64,000 nt of DNA, from positions 496,001-560,000 of the forward strand of contig NZ_CP107819.1 in the NCBI RefSeq assembly GCF_036346295.1, written 5' to 3'. Within the stretch, counting starts at the first letter, position 1; each line of letters starts with the position of its first letter. Positions 54,736 to 63,038 of this stretch are shown here, piece after piece. The stretch is from Streptomyces sp. NBC_00536 (GTDB lineage: Bacteria > Actinomycetota > Actinomycetes > Streptomycetales > Streptomycetaceae). The notes beneath the pieces are model-generated. The model was not told where the DNA came from. It worked only from the letters and a program-made list of their open reading frames with translations, and did not search any database. A program made the translations under genes and the position numbers.

Positions 54736-56250
54736 CTACCTTCCGGCCGCGCCCGCACCCCCGAAGCGGTCCCGCAGCTCCCGCTTGAGGATCTTGCCGC
54801 TGGCGTTGCGGGGCAGCGCGTCCACGAAGAGGACCCGTTTCGGGGCCTTGAAGTGGGCGAGCTTCTCCCGCGCGTACGCCATCAGCTCCTCCTCGGTCAC
54901 CGCCCCGCGCGGCACCACCACGGCGGTGACCGCCTCGATCCAGCGCTCGTCGGGCAGCCCGACCACGGCCGCCTCCGCCACGCCCGGGTGCGTGTACAGC
55001 GCGTCCTCGACCTGGCGCGAGGCCACCAGCACCCCGCCGGAGTTGATCACGTCCTTCACCCGGTCCACCACGGTGAAGTAACCCTCCGCATCGCGCACCG
55101 CGAGGTCGCCGGAGCGGAACCAGCCGTCCCGGAAGGCCTTCTCCGTCGCCGCCGGGTCGTTCCAGTAGCCCCGGCACAGCTGCGGGGAGCGGTAGACCAC
55201 CTCGCCCGCGGTCCCGTCGGCCACCTCCGCGCCGTCCTCGTCGACCACCTTCGCCTCGACGTGGCGCACCGGCCGCCCGCAGGAGTCCATCCGCCCCTCG
55301 TGTTCGGCGGGTCCCAGGACGGTCGCGAGCGGCCCGATCTCGCTCTGCCCGAAACAGTTGTAGAACGCGAGCCCGGGCAGCCGGGCGAGCAGCCGTTCCA
55401 GTACGGGCACCGGCATGACCGAGGCCCCGTAGTAGGCCTTGCGCAGCCCGCCCAGCTCGCGGGTGGCGAACTGGGGGTGGTTGGCCAGGGCGATCCACAC
55501 CGTGGGCGGCGCGAAGAGACTGTCGGCCCCGCCCGTCTCCACCCGCTCGAAGACCTCCTCGGCGACCGGCGCGTCGAGGATCGTGTTCTCGGCGCCGACG
55601 GCGAGGTAGGGCAGCAGGAAGACGTGCATCTGCGCGGAGTGGTAGAGGGGCAGCGAGTGCAGGGGCCGGTCGTCCTCGGTCAGGTCCAGCGCCTCGATCG
55701 CGCTCTCGTACTCGTGGCAGAGCGCGGCGTGGGTCATCATCGCGCCCTTCGGGAGCGCGGTGGTGCCCGAGGTGTACAGCAGCTGCACGAGTTCCCCCGG
55801 TGCGCCGCCGCCCTCGTACGGGGCCCGCCCGGCCGCCGCCGCCAGGAGGCACCCGGGGGCGTCGCGCAGCGCCCGTACGGGATGGCCGTCCGGCACCCGG
55901 GGGGCGAGGTCCGGGTCGGCGAGCACCAGGGCGCTCGCGGAGTCGTCCAGGATGTGCGCGAGGTCCTCGCCGGTGAGGTTCTGGTTGACCGGGACGTGCA
56001 CCAGGCGGGCCCGGGCGCAGGCGAGGAAGGCGATCAGGTAGGCGTCGGAGTTGTGGGCGAAGGTGGCGACCCGGTCGCCGGGGCCGAGGCCGCACTCCCC
56101 GGTGAGCCAGGCGGCCGCGGCGCTGACCGCCCCGTCGAGCGCGCGGTAGGTCCAGTTCCGGTCGCGGTAGCGGACCGCGGTCCGCTCCGGGACCCGCCGG
56201 GCGCTGTCGCGCAGCAGTCCGTCGACCGTGTTGTCCCGCACCTGTGTCAT
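54736..56250 (-). CDS. long-chain acyl-CoA ligase / AMP-dependent synthetase
   Basis: The 504-aa adenylate-forming enzyme has LLYTSGTTALPKGAMMTH, AFYNCFGQSEIGPLAT, the hinge-region VVDRVKDVINSGGVLVASRQVEDAL and the A10 lysine in RNASGKILKREL. It probably activates a fatty or other carboxylic acid. ATG 56250 is preceded by GAGGA 8 nt upstream. It is divergent from the penicillin-acylase-family gene, with a degenerate copy of the TTGA/TCAG repeat between them, so the acylase might release the acid that this ligase activates. Confidence 0.92.
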   Translation of the reverse strand: MTQVRDNTVDGLLRDSARRVPERTAVRYRDRNWTYRALDGAVSAAAAWLTGECGLGPGDRVATFAHNSDAYLIAFLACARARLVHVPVNQNLTGEDLAHILDDSASALVLADPDLAPRVPDGHPVRALRDAPGCLLAAAAGRAPYEGGGAPGELVQLLYTSGTTALPKGAMMTHAALCHEYESAIEALDLTEDDRPLHSLPLYHSAQMHVFLLPYLAVGAENTILDAPVAEEVFERVETGGADSLFAPPTVWIALANHPQFATRELGGLRKAYYGASVMPVPVLERLLARLPGLAFYNCFGQSEIGPLATVLGPAEHEGRMDSCGRPVRHVEAKVVDEDGAEVADGTAGEVVYRSPQLCRGYWNDPAATEKAFRDGWFRSGDLAVRDAEGYFTVVDRVKDVINSGGVLVASRQVEDALYTHPGVAEAAVVGLPDERWIEAVTAVVVPRGAVTEEELMAYAREKLAHFKAPKRVLFVDALPRNASGKILKRELRDRFGGAGAAGR

Positions 56251-56285
56251 GAAGCGATCCTCATCTCGTCTTGCATCAGGGGTTG

Positions 56286-56300
56286 TTGACAGAGCATCAG
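56286..56300. promoter_or_regulatory. degenerate copy of the TCTGA-N7-TCAGA element
   Basis: TTGA-N7-TCAG at 56286-56300 keeps the same 7-nt spacing and most of the core; it lies 36 bp from the ligase start and 87 bp from the acylase start. Weaker match than the other three copies, so membership is tentative. Confidence 0.35.
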
Positions 56301-56386
56301 CACACCTGCGTGAGTGTGGGGGCACAGCACGGCCGCACCACCGGTTTCACGCGCAACCACAGTCATTCGCAGGCTACTTGGGAGGC

Positions 56387-58885
56387 ATGTTGCGATTCCG
56401 CACTCGCCCGGCACTGCGCCGGATCGCCCTGACCGGCGCCGCGCTGCTCGTGGCGGCCGCCGCGGTCCCCCCGGCGGCGGCCTCGGCCGCCGCGGACGGC
56501 GGGGCCGACCTGGCGCCGAAGGGGGGCGGTCTGTCCGCCCTCGTCCGCTACACGGAGAACGGCGTCCCGCACATCCTCGCCAAGGACTACGCGAACCTCG
56601 GCTTCGGCACCGGCTGGGCGCAGGCCGCCGACCAGGTGTGCGTGCTGGCCGACGGGTTCCTGACGGTGTCCGGCGAGCGTTCGCGCTGGTTCGGGCCGGA
56701 CGCCGCTCCCGACGGCTCCCTCTCCTCGGCCGCCGGGAACCTCTCCAGCGACCTGTACTTCAAGGGGATACGGGAATCGCGCACGGTCGAGAAGCTGCTG
56801 GCCACGCCCGCGCCCGCCGGTCCCGGCAAGGACGTCAAGGAGCTGATGCGCGGCTGGGCCGCCGGGTACAACGCCTGGCTGGCGCAGAACAAGATCACCG
56901 ACCCGGCCTGCAAGGGCGCGGGCTGGGTGCACCCGGTGACCGCCGTGGACGTGGCGGCCCGCGGGTACGCGGTCGCGGTGCTCGGCGGCCAGGGCCGCGG
57001 GATCGACGGGATCACCGCGGCGCAGCCGCCGGGCGGGGCCGCGGGAGCCCGTACGGCCATCGGCGGGGATTCCGGGGCGGGGGCCCGTACGAGCGCCCCC
57101 GCGCCCGGCGGCGGGATCGACCCGGCGGCCGCGGCCGAGGCGGCCCGGCAGCTCTTCGACACCTCGCGCTACGACATGGGGTCCAACGCGGTGGTCTTCG
57201 CGGGTTCGGCCACCGCGAACGGCAGCGGTCTGCTGCTGGGCAATCCGCACTACCCCTGGCAGGGCGGGCGCCGGTTCTGGCAGTCGCAGCAGACCATCCC
57301 CGGCGAGCTGAACGTCTCCGGCGGTTCGCTGCTCGGCACGGTGGTCGTCAACATCGGCTTCAACGACAAGGTCGCCTGGAGCCACACCGTGGCCACCGGC
57401 GTCCCCGTCAATCTGCACCAGCTCACCCTGGACCCGGCGGACCCGACGGCCTACGTGGTCGACGGCGTGTCCGAGAAGATGGTCCCGCGGACGGTCAGCG
57501 TCCCGGTCAAGGGCGGCGCCCCGGTCAGCCGCACCCAGTGGTGGACCCGTTTCGGCCCGGTGGTCACCTCGCTCGGGGCGTCCCTGCCGCTGCCGTGGTC
57601 CGCGACCACGGCCTACGCGCTGAACGACCCGAACGCGGTGAACCTGCGGGCCTTCGACACCTCGCTCGCGATGGGCAAGGCGCACTCGGTGGCCGGGATC
57701 CAGGACGCGCAGCGGCGCACCCAGGGGCTGCCCTGGGTCAACACGCTGGCCGCCGACTCGGCGGGCGCGACCCTGTTCACCCAGTCCCAGATCGTGCCCC
57801 GGATCACCGACGAGCTGGCGGCCCGCTGTTCCACCCCGCTGGGCCGGGCCACCTATCCGGCGGCCGGGCTCGCGGTGCTGGACGGTTCGCGCGGGGACTG
57901 CGCGCTGGGCTCGGACCCGGACGCGGTGCAGCCGGGGGTGTTCGGCCCGGCGAAGGCGCCGACCCTGCGGGACGCGGTGTACGCGGAGAACTCCAACGAC
58001 AGCGCCTGGCTGGCCAATGCCGAGCACCCGCTGACCGGCTACGAGCGGGTGTGGGGCACTACGGGGACGGCCCGCTCGCTGCGCACGCGCGGCGCGCTGG
58101 AGGACGTGTCGGCGATGGCGGCGAAGGGCCGCCTGACGGTGGCGGACCTGCAGAAGCAGCAGTTCGCGAACCGGGTTCCGGCCGGTGATCTGGCGGCCGC
58201 CGACGCGGCGAAGGCCTGCGCCGCCCTGCCGGGCGGTACGGCGACGGCGAGCGACGGGACCGTGGTGGACGTCGCCGCGGCCTGCCCGGTGCTGGCGCGC
58301 TGGGACCGTACGGCCGAGACGGCCAGCCGGGGCGCGCTGCTCTTCGACCGGTTCTGGCGTCGGCTGACGGCGTCGACGGCGGCGGCGAAGGACCTGTGGC
58401 TGGTGCCGTTCTCGGCGGCCGATCCGGTGCACACGCCCCGCACCCTGAACCAGGCGGCGCCCGGCGTCGGGCGGGCCCTGGCGGACACGGTCGTGGAGCT
58501 GAAGGCGGCGGGCATCGCGCTGGACGCGCCGCTCGGCGAGCACCAGTTCGTGGTGCGCGGCGGCGAACGGATCCCGGTCGGCGGCGGCACCGAGGCGCTC
58601 GGTGTGTGGGACAAGGTGGAGGCGGTGTGGAACCCGGCCGGCGGCGGTTACACGGAGGTGTTCCACGGGTCCAGCCACATCCAGGCGGTCGGCTGGGACG
58701 GCAGCCGCTGCCCGGTGGCCCGCACGCTGCTGTCGTACAGCCAGTCCTCGAACCCGAACTCGCCGTACTACGCCGACCAGACCCGGATGTTCTCGGGTGA
58801 GCGCTGGGTGACCTCGCGCTACTGCGAGAAGGACATCCTCAGCTCGCCCGCCCTGCGGGTGGTCCGGCCGCGCGAGCGGCGCTGA
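56387..58885 (+). CDS. penicillin-acylase-family Ntn-hydrolase (aculeacin/AHL acylase-like), secreted
   Basis: The 832-aa precursor has a signal peptide (1 to about 36), an alpha-chain region (VRYTENGVPHILAKDYANLGFGTGWAQAADQVCVLADGFLTVSGERS) and a spacer. The nucleophile Ser266 in MGSNAVVF should become the N-terminus of the beta chain after self-cleavage. The pattern GSGLLLGNPHYPWQGGRRFW and FNDKVAWSHTVATG matches acylases that deacylate lipopeptides such as aculeacin A or acyl-homoserine lactones. GGAGG lies almost against the ATG, so the start may be slightly different. Four or more Cys in the beta chain suit an exported enzyme. A strong terminator follows. Confidence 0.92.
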   Translation: MLRFRTRPALRRIALTGAALLVAAAAVPPAAASAAADGGADLAPKGGGLSALVRYTENGVPHILAKDYANLGFGTGWAQAADQVCVLADGFLTVSGERSRWFGPDAAPDGSLSSAAGNLSSDLYFKGIRESRTVEKLLATPAPAGPGKDVKELMRGWAAGYNAWLAQNKITDPACKGAGWVHPVTAVDVAARGYAVAVLGGQGRGIDGITAAQPPGGAAGARTAIGGDSGAGARTSAPAPGGGIDPAAAAEAARQLFDTSRYDMGSNAVVFAGSATANGSGLLLGNPHYPWQGGRRFWQSQQTIPGELNVSGGSLLGTVVVNIGFNDKVAWSHTVATGVPVNLHQLTLDPADPTAYVVDGVSEKMVPRTVSVPVKGGAPVSRTQWWTRFGPVVTSLGASLPLPWSATTAYALNDPNAVNLRAFDTSLAMGKAHSVAGIQDAQRRTQGLPWVNTLAADSAGATLFTQSQIVPRITDELAARCSTPLGRATYPAAGLAVLDGSRGDCALGSDPDAVQPGVFGPAKAPTLRDAVYAENSNDSAWLANAEHPLTGYERVWGTTGTARSLRTRGALEDVSAMAAKGRLTVADLQKQQFANRVPAGDLAAADAAKACAALPGGTATASDGTVVDVAAACPVLARWDRTAETASRGALLFDRFWRRLTASTAAAKDLWLVPFSAADPVHTPRTLNQAAPGVGRALADTVVELKAAGIALDAPLGEHQFVVRGGERIPVGGGTEALGVWDKVEAVWNPAGGGYTEVFHGSSHIQAVGWDGSRCPVARTLLSYSQSSNPNSPYYADQTRMFSGERWVTSRYCEKDILSSPALRVVRPRERR

Positions 58886-58901
58886 GGGTACGCAGCGACG
58901 T

Positions 58902-58929
58902 ACGCGGGCCCCGGCGCGGGGGCCCGCGT
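58902..58929. terminator. 11-bp perfect stem-loop between convergent genes
   Basis: Arms 58902-58912 and 58919-58929 (ACGCGGGCCCC and its complement), 6-nt loop, between the stop of the acylase gene (58885) and the stop of the antiporter gene (58942). Confidence 0.75.
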
Positions 58930-58941
58930 GCGGTCAGGGCT

Positions 58942-60060
58942 TCACGGGCTGACCGCGAGGAAGAGGTAGGAGGCCAGCAGGACCAGGTGGAGCCCGCCCT
59001 GGAGCAGGGTCGCCCGGCCCGGCACGATCGTCAGGGCGCTGACCACGACGGTGAGGGCGAGCAGCACCATGTGGATCGGGCCGAGGCCCAGCAGCAGCGG
59101 GCCGGTGAGCCAGACCGAGGCCAGCGCGATGGCCGGGATGGTCAGGCCGATGCTCGCGATGGCGGAGCCGTAGGCGAGGTTGAGGCTGGTCTGGACGCGG
59201 TCGCGGCGGGCCGCGCGGACGGCGGCGAGGGTTTCCGGCGCGAGCACGAGCAGGGCGATGATCACACCGACGACGGCGTTGGGCAGGCCCGCGCTGGCGA
59301 CGCCCGCCTCGATGGTGGGCGAGACGGCCTTGGCGTTGCCGACGACGGCGACGAGGGCGACCAGCAGCAGGCCGAGGCTGAGCACCGCGGCCCGGGCGGT
59401 CGGCGGCTCGGCGTGCTCCTCTTCCTCTCCGGCGGCCTCGCGGCGCTTCTTCGCGTCGGTGTCGACGGGCAGGAAGTAGTCGCGGTGACGGACCGTCTGG
59501 ACCGCGATGAACAGTCCGTAGAGGGCCAGCGAGGAGACCGCGGCGAAGGCGAGCTGCGCGGTGGAGAACTCGGGGCCCGGCTTGCTGGTGGTGAAGGTCG
59601 GGATGACCAGGCTGAGCACGGCGAGGGTGGCGACGGTGCCGAGCGCGGCCCCGGAGCCTTCGGCATTGAAGACGGCGACGCGGTTGCGCAGGGCGCCGAC
59701 CAGGAGCGACAGGCCGACGATGCCGTTGCAGGTGATCATGACGGCGGCGAAGACGGTGTCGCGGGCGAGCGAGGCCGTCTTGTCCCCGCCGTCGGCCATC
59801 AGCGTGACGATGAGGGCCACTTCGATGACGGTGACCGCGACGGCCAGGACGAGGGAGCCGAAGGGTTCGCCGACGCGGTGCGCGACCACTTCGGCGTGGT
59901 GGACGGCGGCCAGCACCGCTCCCCCGAGGCACAGGGCGACGAGCGCCACCGCGAAGGAGGGCAGGTCGCGCCCCCAGCTGAAGGCGAGCGCGACGAGCGC
60001 CACCACGGGGACCACGAGGGTCCAGTCGGTCAGGGGGGACGTGCGGGTTGCCGTACTCAT
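58942..60060 (-). CDS. calcium/cation:proton antiporter (ChaA/CaCA family)
   Basis: The 372-aa membrane protein has about 11 hydrophobic helices and the two inverted CaCA repeats: HRVGEPFGSLVLAVAVTVIEVALIVTL in the first half and VVGVIIALLVLAPETLAAV in the second, with the conserved glutamates in the VIEV and PET positions. An acidic loop (AAGEEEEHAE, about 205-217) joins the halves and may bind cations. It would export Ca2+ or Na+/K+ in exchange for protons. ATG 60060. It stands alone between two terminators or repeats. Confidence 0.92.
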   Translation of the reverse strand: MSTATRTSPLTDWTLVVPVVALVALAFSWGRDLPSFAVALVALCLGGAVLAAVHHAEVVAHRVGEPFGSLVLAVAVTVIEVALIVTLMADGGDKTASLARDTVFAAVMITCNGIVGLSLLVGALRNRVAVFNAEGSGAALGTVATLAVLSLVIPTFTTSKPGPEFSTAQLAFAAVSSLALYGLFIAVQTVRHRDYFLPVDTDAKKRREAAGEEEEHAEPPTARAAVLSLGLLLVALVAVVGNAKAVSPTIEAGVASAGLPNAVVGVIIALLVLAPETLAAVRAARRDRVQTSLNLAYGSAIASIGLTIPAIALASVWLTGPLLLGLGPIHMVLLALTVVVSALTIVPGRATLLQGGLHLVLLASYLFLAVSP

Positions 60061-60151
60061 ACGGCCACGCTGCCAGACCGGCCGCCGCGGCGCGGCGCAA
60101 GGCGCGCCGCCGGGGCCCCGAGGTGGAACATCTCACACGTTGTCCGGGCGT

Positions 60152-60200
60152 TTCGGGCAACCCTCCGCTTCGGGCAACCCTCTGTTTCGGGCACCCCGCC
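60152..60200. repeat. 17-bp tandem repeat (TTCGGGCAACCCTCCGC), nearly three copies
   Basis: Units begin at 60152, 60169 and 60186; the first two differ at two bases and the third is partial. They lie between the antiporter start (60060) and the ligase stop (60207), in DNA without a gene. Looks like a small variable-number repeat. Confidence 0.5.
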
Positions 60201-60206
60201 CGCGTC

Positions 60207-61772
60207 TCACAGAGCGCGCTCGTGACCCTCCCAGTAGGGATCGCGCAGCCGCCGCTTGTACAGCTTGCCGTTGGGGTCGCGGGGCATGGTCTCGATGAAG
60301 TCCACCGTCTTGGGCCGTTTGTAGCCCGCGAGCCGCGCCTCGCAGTGGGCCAGGATCTCCGCGGCCAGCGCCTCGCCCGGCTCGTGGCCCTCGGCCGCTT
60401 CGATGACCGCCTTGACCTCCTCGCCCCAGTCGCCGTTCGGGATGCCGAAGGCGGCGGCGTCGGCGACGGCCGGGTGGGTGAGCAGGGCGGACTCGATCTC
60501 GGCCGGGTAGATGTTGACCCCGCCCGAGATGATCATGTCGATCTTGCGGTCGCGGAGGAAGAGGTAGCCCTCCTCGTCCATCAGGCCGAGGTCGCCGACG
60601 GTGAAGAAGTCCCCGATCCGGTTCTTCTTCGTCTTGCCCTCGTCCTTGTGGTAGCTGAAGCCGCCGGTGCTCATCTTCATGTAGACGGTGCCGAGTTCCC
60701 CGGGCGGCAGCCGGTTGCCGTCGTCGTCGAAGACGGCCAGCTCGCTGATCGGCCAGGCCTTGCCGACCGTACCGGGCTTCTTGAGCCAGTCCTCGGCGGT
60801 GGCGAAGGCGCCGCCGCCCTCACTGGCCGCGTAGTACTCCTCCACGCAGCTGCCCCACCACTCGATCATCGCCCGCTTGACGTGGTCGGGGCAGGGCGCG
60901 GCCCCGTGGATGGCGTGGCGCATCGAGGTGACGTCGTACCCGTCCTTGACCTCCTGCGGGAGTGCGAGGAGGCGGTGGAACTGGGTGGGCACCATGTGGG
61001 TGTGCGTGGCGCGGTGCGCGTCGATCAGGCGCAGCATGTCGGCGGGCGTCCACTTGTCCATGAGGACGAGCGGGTGGCCGATGTGCAGGGAGGCGCCCGC
61101 GAATTGGAGCACGGCGGTGTGGTAGAGCGGGGAGCAGACGAGGTGGACGTTCCCGTCGAAGGGGCGGATGCCGAAGATGCCGAGGAACCCGCCGAGGTAG
61201 GTCTCCTCCGGGAGCTTGCCGGGCAGCGGGCGGCGGATGCCGCGGGGGCGGCCGGTGGTGCCGGAGGTGTAGTTCATGACCCAGCCGAGGGTCCGGTCGG
61301 CGGGCGGCTCGGCGCTCCGGCCGTCGAGGAGTTCGGCGTACGGGCGGAAGCCGTCGACGGCTCCGACGGCGTAGCGGTGGCTCGCGGGCAGCCCCGCCTC
61401 GTCGGCCGCGGCGGTGGCGGCCTCCGCGAAGCGCTCGTGGGCGATGAGCACCTTGGCGCCGGAGTCGGAGACGATCCAGGCGATCTCGGGGCCGACCAGG
61501 TGGTGGTTGACCGGTACCAGGTAGAGACCGGCCTGGGCAGCGGCGAGGTAGGCGGTGAAGAACTCGACGCCGTTGGGCAGGACGACGGCGAAGACGTCGC
61601 CGCGCTCCAGGCCCGCCGCGCGCAGGCCGTGGACGAGGCGGTTGACGTCGCCGTGCAGGCGGGCGGCGGTCCACTCCTCGCCCTCGGGGGTGATGAGCAC
61701 GGTGCGGTCGGGGTCGGCGGCGGCCTGGGCCCAGAAACCGTTGGGGGGTGTGTCGGTCATCCTGTCGGTCAT
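60207..61772 (-). CDS. acyl-CoA synthetase (FadD type)
   Basis: The 521-aa adenylate-forming enzyme has NYTSGTTGRPRGIRRP, YAASEGGGAF, GDLGLMDEEGYLFLRDRKIDMIISGGVNIYPAEIESAL and the A10 lysine in DPNGKLYKRRL. Close relatives in actinobacteria activate branched or steroid side-chain acids. The start at 61772 (GAGGAG upstream) gives MTDRMTDT; ATG 61760 is an alternative. It lies 12 bp downstream of the nitronate-monooxygenase-like gene in one operon whose promoter carries the TCTGA-N7-TCAGA element, linking it to the KstD-like and thiolase-like genes. Confidence 0.93.
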   Translation of the reverse strand: MTDRMTDTPPNGFWAQAAADPDRTVLITPEGEEWTAARLHGDVNRLVHGLRAAGLERGDVFAVVLPNGVEFFTAYLAAAQAGLYLVPVNHHLVGPEIAWIVSDSGAKVLIAHERFAEAATAAADEAGLPASHRYAVGAVDGFRPYAELLDGRSAEPPADRTLGWVMNYTSGTTGRPRGIRRPLPGKLPEETYLGGFLGIFGIRPFDGNVHLVCSPLYHTAVLQFAGASLHIGHPLVLMDKWTPADMLRLIDAHRATHTHMVPTQFHRLLALPQEVKDGYDVTSMRHAIHGAAPCPDHVKRAMIEWWGSCVEEYYAASEGGGAFATAEDWLKKPGTVGKAWPISELAVFDDDGNRLPPGELGTVYMKMSTGGFSYHKDEGKTKKNRIGDFFTVGDLGLMDEEGYLFLRDRKIDMIISGGVNIYPAEIESALLTHPAVADAAAFGIPNGDWGEEVKAVIEAAEGHEPGEALAAEILAHCEARLAGYKRPKTVDFIETMPRDPNGKLYKRRLRDPYWEGHERAL

Positions 61773-61784
61773 CCTGTCCGCTCC

Positions 61785-62891
61785 TCAGGCTCGGCCGGCG
61801 ATACGGGTGATGCGGTCGATGGCCCGCTCGAAGCCGCGGGTGAGGTCGTCGAAGACGGCCTGGACGCTGCGTTCGCTGTTCATCCGGCCGACGATCTGGC
61901 CCACGGGGGTGCCGAGCAGGGGCTGGACCTCGTACTTCTGGATCCGCGAGACCGCCTCGGCGACGAGCAGGCCCTGGAGCGGCATGGGGAGCGCGCCGGG
62001 GCCGCTCGGATCGTCCCAGGCGTCCGTCCACTCGGTGCGCAGCTGGCGGGCGGGTTTGCCGGTCAGGGCGCGGGAGCGGACGGTGTCGCCGGAACCGGCG
62101 GCGAGCAGCTTCTCGGTGAGTGCGCGGGAGTGCAGGTCGGCCTCGGTGGTGGTGAGCCAGAGCGAGCCGAGCCAGGCGCCCTGGGCGCCGAGGGCGAGTC
62201 CGGCGGCGATCTGTTCGCCGCTGCCGATGCCGCCCGCGGCGAGGACCGGGAGCGGGGCGACGGCTTCGACGATCTCGGGCACCAGGACCATGGTGGCGAT
62301 GTCGCCGGTGTGGCCTCCGGCCTCGTAGCCCTGGGCGACGACGATGTCGATGCCCGCCTCGGCGTGGCGGCGGGCGTGGGTGGCGGTGCCCGCGAGGGCG
62401 GCGACGAGGACGCCGTGGTCGTGGGCGCGCCGGATGACGTCGGCGGGCGGGGAACCGAGGGCGTTCGCGAGGAGTTTGATGGGGTAGTCGAAGGCCACGT
62501 CGAGCTGGTTGCGGGCGACCTGTTCCATCCAGCCGGTGATCCGCCAGCCGGAGGCCTCGCCGTCGGCGAGTTCGGGGACCTGGTGTTTGGCGAGGGTCTC
62601 GCGGACGAACTCGCGGTGCCCGGCCGGGATCATCGCCTCGATGTCGGCCTCGGAGATCCCGTCCACGGCCTTCTTGGCGGGCATGACGACGTCGAGGCCG
62701 TAGGGCTTGCCGTCGGTGTGCTCCTGCATCCAGTCGAGATCGCGTTTGAGGTCGTCGGGGGCGGTGTAGCGGACCGCGCCGAGGACGCCGAATCCGCCCG
62801 CGCGGGTGATGGCCGCGGCGACCGCCGGGAAGGGCGTGAAGCCGAAGATGGCGTGTTCGACTCCGAGTTTCCTGCTCAGCTCCGTCTCCAT
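61785..62891 (-). CDS. FMN-dependent nitronate-monooxygenase-like oxidoreductase
   Basis: The 368-aa TIM-barrel flavoprotein shows HAIFGFTPFPAVAAAITRAGGFGVLGAV, VAQGYEAGGHTGD (the GGH histidine) and the FMN phosphate-binding VLAAGGIGSGEQIAAGLALGAQGAWLGS. Annotated members oxidise nitronates, but in steroid- and lipid-degrading operons related flavoproteins act on CoA esters, so the true substrate is open. METELSRKLG starts at ATG 62891 without an obvious ribosome-binding site. It is the first gene of a two-gene operon with the acyl-CoA synthetase, and the repeat at 62935-62951 lies 44 bp upstream. Confidence 0.9.
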   Translation of the reverse strand: METELSRKLGVEHAIFGFTPFPAVAAAITRAGGFGVLGAVRYTAPDDLKRDLDWMQEHTDGKPYGLDVVMPAKKAVDGISEADIEAMIPAGHREFVRETLAKHQVPELADGEASGWRITGWMEQVARNQLDVAFDYPIKLLANALGSPPADVIRRAHDHGVLVAALAGTATHARRHAEAGIDIVVAQGYEAGGHTGDIATMVLVPEIVEAVAPLPVLAAGGIGSGEQIAAGLALGAQGAWLGSLWLTTTEADLHSRALTEKLLAAGSGDTVRSRALTGKPARQLRTEWTDAWDDPSGPGALPMPLQGLLVAEAVSRIQKYEVQPLLGTPVGQIVGRMNSERSVQAVFDDLTRGFERAIDRITRIAGRA

Positions 62892-62934
62892 GGGCGGCAG
62901 GATGCCGCAGGGCGCGACGCGAGGGAAGAGATTT

Positions 62935-62951
62935 TCTGATGCTGTGTCAGA
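62935..62951. promoter_or_regulatory. operator-like repeat TCTGA-N7-TCAGA upstream of the flavoprotein/ligase operon
   Basis: Same core and spacing as at 27215-27231 and 37584-37600, again flanked by T-runs (TTT before, TTC after). It lies 44 bp upstream of ATG 62891, the same distance as the KstD-like copy from its gene. Confidence 0.65.
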
Positions 62952-63038
62952 TTCTTTGCGGGCCGGTCGTGACGGGGTCGACGGGATGCGCGGGCAGATA
63001 CTGGGTGGCGCGCTCGACAGCGGACAGGAGGGCCGGTC

